Source: Symbiodinium natans (Eukaryota; Sar; Dinophyceae; Suessiales; Symbiodiniaceae). Taken from it: a DNA stretch of 62,000 nucleotides. The stretch is from positions 1-62,000 of the forward strand of contig CAJNDS010000275.1 in the NCBI GenBank assembly GCA_905221605.1. Reading direction: 5' to 3'. Shown here one piece after another: positions 41,406 to 49,503 of the stretch. Under the pieces are notes generated by a model. The model was not told the origin of the DNA. It was given only the letters and a program-made list of their open reading frames with translations, and did no database searches. Both the position numbers and the translations under genes were made by a program. How positions within the stretch are numbered: position 1 is the stretch's first letter; each line of letters opens with the position of its first letter.

Positions 41406-42003
41406 TCAGCTTCACGCACCTGAGTGAGGGTTCGCACCGCCGCTCTTCCAGTCCCTTTGTTCCCAGAAGATTGTTGTACCCGTACAGATGCATCAGAAGG
41501 AACTGCCTTTTCCGGTCCTCCCGGCCGATATCGGACATCACAACCAATTGCAGAATTTTGCATGCGGTCACTTTGTTGATCCCTTTGTCAACCAAATCTT
41601 CCACAAAGATGAACTCTTGCAAGTCCGACACATTGGTCACACCAAGCGTAATCATCACCTCACTTACATGAGGGGTATACACCCACAGGTGTGCTTTGCG
41701 AGCCATCCAATTTTCAATTGGCTCCTCCGGATTTTGAAGCTGAGTACCAGTGGATGCAGCCACTGAATTCTTTTGTTCATCAGCTTCTGCTTCATCCAGA
41801 GTACCTTTTTCACCATCTTTTTGTGACACATTGGTCATTTGCAGTGCTTTCGGTGCCGAGGATGAGGAAGATTCAGCTCCCCCACTTGCAGGCGGCTGAA
41901 ACGTGCTTCTATCCGTAATCTCCCATCCTCTCTCTTTTTCAAACCGGACCTGATTGGCCACCTGTACCAAGTGTTTCAGGAGCGACAGCCGCTCCTCTGA
42001 CAT
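41356..42003 (-). CDS. LTR element ORF, 215-residue protein
   Basis: ATG 42003, TGA 41356-41358. Its upstream in-frame sequence completes the CCCH finger cut off at the end of the large ORF (FCKYSHDEM), so it is probably the continuation of that protein by a +1 shift. It contains a folded-looking helical region (ITLGVTNVSDLQEFIFVEDL, INKVTACKILQLVVMSDIGR). No assigned domain. Confidence 0.55.
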   Translation of the reverse strand: MSEERLSLLKHLVQVANQVRFEKERGWEITDRSTFQPPASGGAESSSSSAPKALQMTNVSQKDGEKGTLDEAEADEQKNSVAASTGTQLQNPEEPIENWMARKAHLWVYTPHVSEVMITLGVTNVSDLQEFIFVEDLVDKGINKVTACKILQLVVMSDIGREDRKRQFLLMHLYGYNNLLGTKGLEERRCEPSLRCVKLKTPVQKLCREAPIGSF

Positions 42004-42007
42004 CTCG

Positions 42008-45000
42008 TCATGGGAGTACTTGCAGAAATTTAACCCCTTTCCGGCAACGTCCTCGGAGGTAATAATCGAAACAGCAATTGTGGAACCCTGCGTCCCTTAG
42101 TGACTTCCTGGAAGCATTGTCCCAAGATTTGCCGGGCTCCCAAGTCCCTTCCAATGCTATGTCATCGTTGTGAAGGTACCTGCATGCAGTCCCATATTTA
42201 CAACCACCTTGATTGTAATACAGACACAGCCGACCTTTTGGCTCACCCGACGTAGGCTCACCCTTTGATGCACCTTTGCCAAAATTGTACTTGGCCCGGA
42301 AGGCTAAATCCTCCCGCTCCTGCTGTGCCTCATCCACTGTACCTTCCTCTGTGGGAGGGTCACCGATGTTCCCATCCTCATCATCAGCTTCTTGGCTATT
42401 CTTTGGATCAGTTGACCCTCCTCCTGGCCAACCTTCACCATAACGACGATGCTCATAGGAACACTCATCACCATTGCGACACCTTCCCCGATTGAAGAAC
42501 TTGCACAGCTTGCTGTAACCAGGTGACAACACAGTCTTTGGTGTCATGTAAGCCTTTTTGTACTGGTCAGGGTCCATGTAGGCTTCCATTGGCTTGTTCT
42601 CCCTTTTGCTCATGGATTGCACTGCACCATCAAGCTCCTGCAAAAATAGCTTGGTGTCCAACCAAAGCGCGTTCCAAAACTCATCTTCCCCTTGATTCAG
42701 CACCGTTGCCACCGCTTCACCCACAACTGGTCGAGAAAATCTCCTTTTTTTGCATGCCAGTTCGAAAAGCGCGTTGTGGTACTGTTTTCGGGAAAAAGTG
42801 GTTAACTTCCCCAAGCCTGTGCTTTCTGTACCATCAGGCTTCCAACCACCATTTTGCAAGATGCCATACGCGCGCCGAGCTTCCGCATTGAGGAATGCCT
42901 GATCTGCAACACACTCCTGTAAATCTTCCATCGGGCGACCCAACAGCATCCCTGTAATTTTGCCAACATAGGCTTCCTCTTCGTTTCCATTCTCCAGAAG
43001 AGCTTTGTAGATCTTTTCTCCATAAAGTTGTCTTTCTTCTCGTTCTTCAGAGGATAACTCCTGTACCACAAGCTCCTCATCGGATTGCTCTTCCTCCTGT
43101 TTCCAGTCCCATTGACCGTTGGAATCTCGGTACCACTGACCAACATACCATGAATTCGTCCACCACGTACTCCAGCCGCTGGGTTTCCACTTCCGCAGCG
43201 TTGAGGAAGAGTCCTCCACGTCCTCTTCCAAAACCAGAAAGGTGTCCAAGATTATGGTACCATCATCTTCCACTAGTTTCACTGTTCCATTGACAGTATC
43301 ACCAAATCTGAAATGACACGTATTGTTCCCTTCTGCAGGAATCAATACATTCAAATCACCAAGGTCCAAAAAGGCTCCATACCCATTGATGCAGCGCACT
43401 AGACCCATGATCTCATCTCCCTCTTGATAGCAATGTGTCCCAGGTGATTCCAAGGCTCCCGCTCGGGGCACTTTCTTTGCGTGCTCTTCAGAAACCACCT
43501 CTGTATCATCGGCTCCTGGCGCATCCTTTGTTTTCACCTTTGAGTCACACTGCTCGTCCTGCTCCATGAGTCCCACAAGCTCATCTTTTTTGTGCTCCTG
43601 GACTTCAGGACCTCTCTTTTTCTCCGCCAAAGGCTTTGCCTCATCTGCTGTAATTCGCTCGGTGTCGACTTCCGGCGAACTTCCAGACGGCAACACTTCT
43701 CCCTTCATGGGAGTGGACCCATCATTGGAGTCCTTTGTCACACCTTCTGCAGCAGGCAAATCTTCCTCCACTGCAGGGCAATTGAGTCGATCATCCACGG
43801 CAGGCACGCTTTCTTCCACCGCAGGCTCCTTTGGTTCCATGGCTTCCAAAGGAGAATTTCCACCATCATTGACCACAGCTGCCTCATTGGCTCCGGTGTA
43901 GCCCTTGTCATTTCGTTCCTCGCAGCTAACTTCAGGTTGCACCAGTGCGTCCACCTGTGAACCTCCATCATCAGCTGCTGCGGAGACCTGCGCCCCATTG
44001 TTGCAGTCGCCCGTGGAACGTAACGCCATATGCACCTCAACCCGTGCTTCCTTCGCACTCCAGGTAATATCTGGCGCATCGACCCGCGCATCATTGGCGC
44101 TCCAGGCCTCATTTTTCAGATCTTCTGTGTCTCCAGCTATTCCAGAAGCTTCTTTTTCCCTTTGAATGGCAGGAACCTTGGCACCAAACGAAGAGACCTC
44201 CTCAGTCGCAACACACGACCTTTTCCCTCCGTCTTCCAAATCTCCAGGACCACATTCCCGAACGACAGGTACCACATCCACCACTCGATCTTCTGCAGCC
44301 GACACAGTTCCGATCTCCACATTGGGAATCTTTTCTTCTGGACCTACCGATTCCACCGCTGCCACACCCTCAGAAAGTGCTCCCATTCCTTCCCGATCCA
44401 GATGTTGAGCTCCAGCGATGTCTGTTCGGTTTCCAGGAATCTCCTCCTCATCAGGAGAACCCGAGGTCGGGGCGTCACCACCAGCCCTAGGACCGCTATC
44501 CCTGATAGTAGAGGAAAAATCTTTTTCACCTAAACTATTTACACTACCCTGGAATGCCCTCGTAGACTCAGTCTTCGGAGTAGAGGATGAAGAATCCAGT
44601 GCCGCCTCCATTTCCAGCTCATTGCCCGAAGGAGACCCAACCACCTCGTCACTCTTCATCTTTTCACCTACCACCGGCAATGTCCACTTGCTTTCCTGCG
44701 TATCCAGGCAGTAATAATATTGTCTCCCATCTTCATGGAGGTGCCATTCCCACGTTGTCCCATCGCACGCTTTGATCAGATGCTCGTCTTTCCGAAAACC
44801 ATCCCTTTCAGAGACCTGTCGCATCTCGTCCTCTTCTTCGGACAACTGTCGCAACCTCTCAGCCTCCATCTGTAGGATCTCCTCCTCCCCCATGGCGTAT
44901 CCAGCAGCAGGTGCAGCTTCAAAGCTGTCCGCACCCTTCTGTTCATGACCGCTTCCACCACCTTGGGAACTCGAAGATGGATCCCTTTTGATCTTGTTCA

Positions 45001-45421
45001 GAGGCCTCCTGGCCGCTTGCAGCACTTCTCCAATCAGATCGGTCTGAGACTCTTGGTCTACCATTCGACCCGAAGTCGAAGACGACGGCTGATACCCGTG
45101 TTTGTGCAACACTCGTAAAACGGTCACCTCCATTTCACGATCTATACCACCAGTCGCGTCCCAGTTCCTTTTCTCACCAGGCTTTGGCGATACAGAAACA
45201 GCACGTCCTTCAGCTTCAGCATTGCTAACCATATCCCCATTGGGATTCATACCCACATTGGGGCTTTCTGCAACCAAGGCCTCTTCCAGATGTTCTTCAG
45301 CGCCGGGAATCACCTCTTCCAACACCGATCTTTCACCCAGAGACTCAGCTGCACCATTTCCAGCTCCACCATCTTGTCCACCATCCGAGGCAAGTTGGAG
45401 CCATCGCTTCGGAGAAGGCAT
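42008..45421 (-). CDS. LTR element large ORF: WW, S1-like and CCCH domains (1137 aa)
   Basis: ATG at 45421, 44 bp inside the 5' LTR; TGA 42008-42010. Domains: WW-like at about 218-249 (TTWEWHLHEDGRQYYYCLDT, then SKWTLP); a long acidic low-complexity region 250-660; an S1-type RNA-binding fold at about 667-730 (MGLVRCINGYGAFLDLGDLN); CCCH fingers at 973-991 and 1066-1084; and a third finger starting at 1117 that is cut by the frame end. All three are RNA- or protein-binding modules, fitting a gag-like RNA-packaging or a captured host regulator role. No gag, protease or polymerase signature is present. Confidence 0.75.
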   Translation of the reverse strand: MPSPKRWLQLASDGGQDGGAGNGAAESLGERSVLEEVIPGAEEHLEEALVAESPNVGMNPNGDMVSNAEAEGRAVSVSPKPGEKRNWDATGGIDREMEVTVLRVLHKHGYQPSSSTSGRMVDQESQTDLIGEVLQAARRPLNKIKRDPSSSSQGGGSGHEQKGADSFEAAPAAGYAMGEEEILQMEAERLRQLSEEEDEMRQVSERDGFRKDEHLIKACDGTTWEWHLHEDGRQYYYCLDTQESKWTLPVVGEKMKSDEVVGSPSGNELEMEAALDSSSSTPKTESTRAFQGSVNSLGEKDFSSTIRDSGPRAGGDAPTSGSPDEEEIPGNRTDIAGAQHLDREGMGALSEGVAAVESVGPEEKIPNVEIGTVSAAEDRVVDVVPVVRECGPGDLEDGGKRSCVATEEVSSFGAKVPAIQREKEASGIAGDTEDLKNEAWSANDARVDAPDITWSAKEARVEVHMALRSTGDCNNGAQVSAAADDGGSQVDALVQPEVSCEERNDKGYTGANEAAVVNDGGNSPLEAMEPKEPAVEESVPAVDDRLNCPAVEEDLPAAEGVTKDSNDGSTPMKGEVLPSGSSPEVDTERITADEAKPLAEKKRGPEVQEHKKDELVGLMEQDEQCDSKVKTKDAPGADDTEVVSEEHAKKVPRAGALESPGTHCYQEGDEIMGLVRCINGYGAFLDLGDLNVLIPAEGNNTCHFRFGDTVNGTVKLVEDDGTIILDTFLVLEEDVEDSSSTLRKWKPSGWSTWWTNSWYVGQWYRDSNGQWDWKQEEEQSDEELVVQELSSEEREERQLYGEKIYKALLENGNEEEAYVGKITGMLLGRPMEDLQECVADQAFLNAEARRAYGILQNGGWKPDGTESTGLGKLTTFSRKQYHNALFELACKKRRFSRPVVGEAVATVLNQGEDEFWNALWLDTKLFLQELDGAVQSMSKRENKPMEAYMDPDQYKKAYMTPKTVLSPGYSKLCKFFNRGRCRNGDECSYEHRRYGEGWPGGGSTDPKNSQEADDEDGNIGDPPTEEGTVDEAQQEREDLAFRAKYNFGKGASKGEPTSGEPKGRLCLYYNQGGCKYGTACRYLHNDDIALEGTWEPGKSWDNASRKSLRDAGFHNCCFDYYLRGRCRKGVKFLQVLP

Positions 45422-45444
45422 TGCTTCTTGATCCCCGCAGGGAA

Positions 45445-45464
45445 CCTAATTTGGGCTCATAACC
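45445..45464 (-). other. Primer-binding site matching half of initiator tRNA-Met
   Basis: The 20 bases next to the 5' LTR read, on the primer strand, ...TTGGGCTCATAACC. TTGGG-CTCATAA-CC is the anticodon stem-loop of initiator tRNA-Met (CAU anticodon, three stem G:C pairs). The primer 3' end would be nucleotide 39-40 of the tRNA, i.e. a 5' half-tRNA rather than the usual CCA end. Drosophila copia is the known precedent for this priming mode. Confidence 0.75.
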
Positions 45465-45743
45465 TACGGGGGGACAACCAAGGAAGGAAATCAACTCCCC
45501 TAATCGCCCTGAACTTATATTTCCCAGATCGAACCAAGAAACAACCAAGAACACGGATAAGAGCAACAAGGAAGGGGCACCCTTACACAAGTAGAGGGGC
45601 ACTAACCCAACCCTCACTCCCAAACACGGACTTTTTTCTTTGGACGGACTGGCCATCCTTGAGCCAAACATGGTTTACGGGTTCATTAACCCTTTCAACT
45701 TCCAACACTAACTCCTTTCTACAATACCAATTGCAGCTCCGCA
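45465..45743 (-). repeat. 5' LTR (279 bp)
   Basis: Identical to the left LTR. It should carry the element's promoter, but no TATA-type signal is obvious, as is normal for dinoflagellates. Confidence 0.95.
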
Positions 45744-45900
45744 TAGGGTTTAGGGTTTGGGGTTTAGGGTTTGGGGTTTAGGGTTTGGGGTTTAGGGTTT
45801 GGGGTTTAGGGTTTAGGGTTTAGGGTTTAGGGTTTAGGGTCTAAGGTTTAGAGGGTTTAGGGTTTAGAGGGTTTAGGGTCTAGAGGGGTTAGGGTTTAGG
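45744..45900 (+). repeat. TTTAGGG/TTTGGGG array starting with the right target-site duplication
   Basis: Begins taggg (45744-45748, the target-site duplication) and continues as alternating TTTAGGG and TTTGGGG. The LTR element therefore split a telomere-like array. Confidence 0.9.
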
Positions 45901-45959
45901 GTCTGGCTTCGTTTGTTGAAGCTTCTTGTGGGTTCTGCTTCAGGGCGTTCAGGGCATTT

Positions 45960-46065
45960 TTGAGGTGGAGGGCGTTTGGGGCTACCAGGCTTCTCTCGGG
46001 CTCTTGGGGTTTGGAGGAAAGGAAATCTAGGAGTGCTTCTAGAAAAATGTCCGGCTTCAAACTGC
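45960..46065 (-). CDS. Candidate exon
   Basis: Frame MQFEAGHFSRSTPRFPFLQT then PRAREKPGSPKRPPPQKCPE on the minus strand. Boundaries uncertain. Confidence 0.35.
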
Positions 46066-46129
46066 ATCAGCAAAGCCACGTCGACGCCAGATCAAAGCCG
46101 GAACCCTCAACCCTAAACCGCCTGCTGGG

Positions 46130-46360
46130 TTTAGGGTTGAGGATCCAGGGTTTAGGGTTTAGGGTTTAGGGTTTAGGGCTTAGGGTTTAGGGTTTAGGGT
46201 TTAGGGTTTGGGGTTTAGGGTTTAGGGTTTAGGGTTTAGGGTTTAGGGTTTAGGATTTAGGGTTTAGGGTTTAGGGTTTAGGGTTTAGGGTTTAGGGTTT
46301 AGGGTTTAGGGTTTAGGGTTTAGGGCTTAGGGTTTAGGGTTTTGGGTTTTGGGTTTAGGG
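46130..46360 (+). repeat. TTTAGGG array
   Basis: About 30 units, nearly perfect. Confidence 0.95.
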
Positions 46361-46799
46361 GCTACGGCTTGCGAAGCTGTTGCTTGTGCCGCGGGCTGCC
46401 AACGGGCAGACTCGCAACCCAGACTACCGGGGTAGATTCCTGAACCTGGGGTTCGTAGGGGCTGAGTGGTTTTAGAGGGCTTAGTCGGGCTTCGGGGTTG
46501 AAGGGTTTAAGGATGTAAGGGTTTAAGGGTTTAAGGATCTAAGGAATTTAAGGGATTAAGGATCTAAGGATTTAAGGGTGTGAGGATCTAAGGGTTTAAG
46601 AGATTCAGGATCAAGCAAGGGTTTAAGAGTTTCGGGGAGTTCGAGGTCTCAGCACTTCTTGCACGCCGCCTGCTGAAGCCGGGAAGTGACAGTCAGTCGA
46701 GCAGGCACAAGGCCACAAGGCATCTACCCAGTGTGGAAGTAGCTGGGTGGTCCAGAGCGCACAATCTTTTTGCGTCGCTATATTCAGTTTGCGGGAGGT

Positions 46800-46960
46800 T
46801 CAGGATGGCTTTCCACCTCCTATGCCACCACACCCATGCCATTTTGCTCGGCACTTCGGGTCACCTTCAGCCTCCTCGCGCGACTCGCGCTTCTCTCTCC
46901 CGCCCGGACGCTTGCAAGCTCCCTGGTCTCGGCAGAGCTCATGCACAGGTCCAATTTGGG
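46800..46960 (-). CDS. Candidate exon
   Basis: Minus-strand frame GPVHELCRDQGACKRPGGRE then KRESREEAEGDPKCRAKWHG, ending GGKPS at a stop at 46800. Cys/His-containing and basic; no clear domain. Confidence 0.4.
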
Positions 46961-47115
46961 TGAGTTGATACCCCCTGAACCCCCTCCATTGAAAAGGGAA
47001 CAAACAGGGGGGCAACCCTAAACCCCAAACCCCACACCCTAAACCCAAGCCCGAAACCCTAAACCCCAAACCCCAAACCCCAAACCCTAAACCCTAATCC
47101 CCAAACCCTAAACCC

Positions 47116-47192
47116 CTGTCCTTCACCTCCACCTGCTCGTCCGAGTTGCTCAGGCAGCCCTCGTTGACCTTCCGGCGCACGGGCGGCTCCAC
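47116..47192 (-). CDS. Exon between telomere-like arrays
   Basis: VEPPVRRKVNEGCLSNSDEQ then VEVKD, acceptor TGCCGCAG|G. The exon end is AAGGACAG followed by GGGTTTAGGG, again a donor supplied by the repeat. Confidence 0.5.
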
Positions 47193-47219
47193 CTGCGGCA
47201 ACTTTCGGAATATCGGGAA

Positions 47220-47470
47220 TGTAGGGTTTAGGGTTTAGGGTTTAGGTTTTTTGGGGGTTTATGTATATGGTTTATAGGGTTTATAGGGTTTATAGGGTTT
47301 ATAGGGTTTATAGGGTTTATAGGGTTTATAGGGTTTATAGGGTTTATAGGGTTTATAGGGTTATAGGGTTTATAGGGTTTATAGGGTTTATAGGGTTTAT
47401 AGGGTTTATAGGGTTTATAGGGTTTATAGGGTTTATAGGGTTTATAGGGTTTATAGGGTTTAGGGTTTAG
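47220..47470 (+). repeat. Pure TTTATAGGG (9 bp) array
   Basis: About 21 units of TTTATAGGG with one 8 bp unit, flanked by TTTAGGG. The AT insertion into the 7 bp unit has been amplified as a block. Confidence 0.95.
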
Positions 47471-47508
47471 GGTTTCAGCTTGGGATCCCCTTCTTCAGAA
47501 TCCTCCCT

Positions 47509-47715
47509 TCAGAGGCGAGAGGGCGCAAGGGAGTTTTGAGGGGTTCTTGGGGGACTTTTTGCTAGGATGGCCCTTAAACTTCAACTTAAAGCGCTCTGAA
47601 AAATCTTCCTGAATATGATCCTCTTGAACCCAATAAGGGAAAACATGAAATATCCCCAGGGCCTACCGAGTTTTGAAAAAGTGGCAGTCCAAATGACCTC
47701 CAACACCGTGAGAGC
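47509..47715 (-). CDS. Two terminal exons joined across a family B introner
   Basis: The upstream exon ends VLEVIWTATFSKL at 47667 (donor CTCG|GTAGGC). The downstream exon 47509..47561 follows acceptor CCATCCTAG| and, in the phase-1 frame, gives KSPPRTPQNSLAPSRL and a TGA at 47509-47511. A second frame over the downstream exon is open to 47475. Product unknown. Confidence 0.45.
47562..47666 (-). mobile_element. Introner-like element, family B, best copy
   Basis: 105 bp, on the minus strand from GTAGGCCCTGGGGATATTTC to GGGCCATCCTAG. First and last dinucleotides are GT and AG, so element and intron have the same limits. Internal TTTTCCCTTATTGGG is shared with 20031-20125 and 60833-60928. Confidence 0.75.
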
Positions 47716-47794
47716 AGAGGCAGGGTTCAAACATGTTTCAGGTTGAAAGGGGGGAGGAGGTTGAGCTACCTGGGCCGCCCCATGCGGGGGCGGC

Positions 47795-47860
47795 GCCTAA
47801 GCCCTTCGACCTCGATGGCGCAAGCCAGGTCGCTCGCCCGCCTCGGGCCCCTTACCGGAG
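47795..47860 (-). CDS. Candidate exon, strand uncertain
   Basis: Minus frame SDLACAIEVEGLRRRPRMGR ends at AG|GTAGCTC, a good donor. The plus strand is also open here (GAAPKPFDLDGASQVARPPR). Confidence 0.3.
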
Positions 47861-48145
47861 CACGGGACCAGCACAACAAAGCAAAAAAAACCCTATTTGG
47901 AGGCCTTTGGAGAGCTTGCAGTGGCCTTTGAGGGGGGGGGGGGGGGTTGGGGAGGTCCCTGCGCCTCCACGCGACTCTCTCCGCAGCCGAAGTAGCGAAC
48001 CATGCGGTTCCTGCTTTAAGGAAGTCCTGGGTTTAGGGTTTGGGGTTTTTTTCGGGTTTAGGGTTCAGGGTTCAGGGTTTAGGGTTTAGGGTTTAAGGTT
48101 TAGGGTTTAGGGTCACAATAAGGAATGGCAAACGGCTCTTGCCCT

Positions 48146-48208
48146 GACCTTTCGTAGACTGCAACACATGCGCGGCTATCTACATTCCGGGTGCCCTGTA
48201 TATGCGGC
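48146..48208 (-). CDS. Candidate exon
   Basis: Minus frame PHIQGTRNVDSRACVAVYE with donor GAAAG|GTCAGG; flanked by CCCTAAG and TTTAGGG arrays. Confidence 0.4.
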
Positions 48209-48350
48209 TCAGGCCCTTAGCCCTAAGCCCTAAGCCCTCAGCCCTCAGCCCTAAACCCTAAAGCCTAAACCCTAAACCCTAAACCCTAAACCCTAAACCC
48301 TAAGCCCTCAACCCTAAACCCTAAACCCCAACCCTTTTGGCGAGGCTTGC

Positions 48351-48411
48351 TTACAGGGCCCGAAGCTCCTTGCGGACTCCAAGAACCTTCCACAACGCTC
48401 CGGTGGCCACC
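48351..48411 (-). CDS. Terminal exon with a telomere-repeat splice acceptor
   Basis: 61 bp: acceptor AGGGTTTAG|G, then VATGALWKVLGVRKELRAL and TAA at 48351-48353. The only AG available immediately upstream is that of the last TTTAGGG unit (minus sense) of the array at 48412-48525. Confidence 0.5.
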
Positions 48412-48525
48412 CTAAACCCTAAACCCTAAACCCTAACCCTAAACCCTAAACCCTAAACCCCAAACCCCTAAACCCTAAACCCTAAACCCTAAACCCTAAA
48501 CCCTAAACCCTAAACCCTAAAACGC
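48412..48525 (-). repeat. CCCTAAA array
   Basis: About 15 units (minus-sense TTTAGGG). It directly precedes the exon ending at 48411. Confidence 0.95.
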
Positions 48526-49138
48526 AAAAGAAGAAAACCCGAGAGTCGGGCAGGAATCCTAAACTTGAACCCTTAGGCCTGTAACCCCTCCATCAGACTT
48601 CTCTAAAAGGAATACCGGCCTGATACCCCATTTCTAGCTGCAATATTGATGTTCGCCTCAAAACAAATTCCCATTCTGACGACATAGGCCCGTGCGACAT
48701 GAACAATCATCCTCATGCCCAAAAACCCCCCCCCCCCCTCACAACCCTGAAACCCTGCATCCCCCCTTCTTGGGAGCCTGTCTTGACCTGAGTACCTCCG
48801 ATCCGCTTCGTCGGAGCGGGCGCAAGCCCTGCAAGGCGCGGTTGAAGAATTTAGGGTTCAGGGTCAGTTTAGGGGGTTAGGCGGCGAGGATTCGAGAACT
48901 TAGGAGAGTCGCTCCAAGCTCAGGACATAGGGTTTTGGGGGTTTAGCTGCTTAGGGCTCGGGGGTTTGGGGGCCTTGGGTTTAGGGCGGGCTTTAGGGTG
49001 GAGAGACTGCGAAGAGTTGAGTGCTGGAGTTCAGGTCCTTGCGAAGGATGAGCCCCACCACGGCTTCTATGGCTTGCCATTGCTGTTCGTTCCATTTCCT
49101 GTATTTTCTCTGTTTTCCATAAGCCTTCGTCATCAAGC

Positions 49139-49351
49139 ATGGAGCTGTCTGAAACAGAGCCATGGGACCGCTGTAATGGCCGTGTCTGTCAAGCTATGCC
49201 CAGTGCCTCCCATGCCCCTTCTGGCAGCCACAAAGCAAAGGCTGCAGAAATTAACAAGCTGGGACTGTACAATGGGGGCATGAATCTCTGGGCGAGGACT
49301 GAAGACGCCAACCGCGGCTTTCGATGGCTTCTGACTAAACTGTGCCTCTGA
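49139..49351 (+). CDS. Possible small ORF near decayed plastid-gene copy
   Basis: Third dispersed version of the 70-codon plus-strand frame seen at 25851 and 27410. An inserted C and a deleted A eight codons apart restore the frame (APSGSHKAKAAE instead of ALLAATKAKAAE). Confidence 0.25.
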   Translation: MELSETEPWDRCNGRVCQAMPSASHAPSGSHKAKAAEINKLGLYNGGMNLWARTEDANRGFRWLLTKLCL

Positions 49352-49503
49352 AACCATGCACGTCAACGAAATCGGGGATGCAGATTCTGTGCGATGCAGG
49401 AACCTGAAGAGTTCGAGCTTAGTGGATGCTAGGTACCGTTATAAACGACAAGGGGGCGGTGAAGGACTATTCAGGCTCCTGTCTTGCAACACCCATGTCA
49501 TGC

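Larger units (their letters stand above)
36947..45743 (-). mobile_element. Complete LTR retroelement without visible pol
   Basis: 8,797 bp bounded by identical 279 bp direct repeats and a 5 bp duplication. Minus-strand order: 5' LTR (45465-45743), primer-binding site, six or seven reading frames, purine tract GGGGGAG, 3' LTR (36947-37225). LTR ends on the element strand are TG...TA. No reverse transcriptase, integrase, protease or RNase H motif was found in any frame, so it must be moved by enzymes from elsewhere, or uses very divergent ones. The coding load (RNA-binding-type domains) suggests gag-like or captured host functions. Confidence 0.9.

Noticed and set aside
39029-45421. Reverse transcriptase motif (for example MDDDAD at about 39,690)
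   Set aside because: The DD pair lacks the flanking hydrophobic strand and the other RT blocks; it is an acidic low-complexity stretch.
45445-45464. A tRNA-Met gene next to the LTR
   Set aside because: Only the anticodon arm is present; there is no acceptor stem, D-arm or T-arm. Position at the LTR edge fits a primer-binding site.
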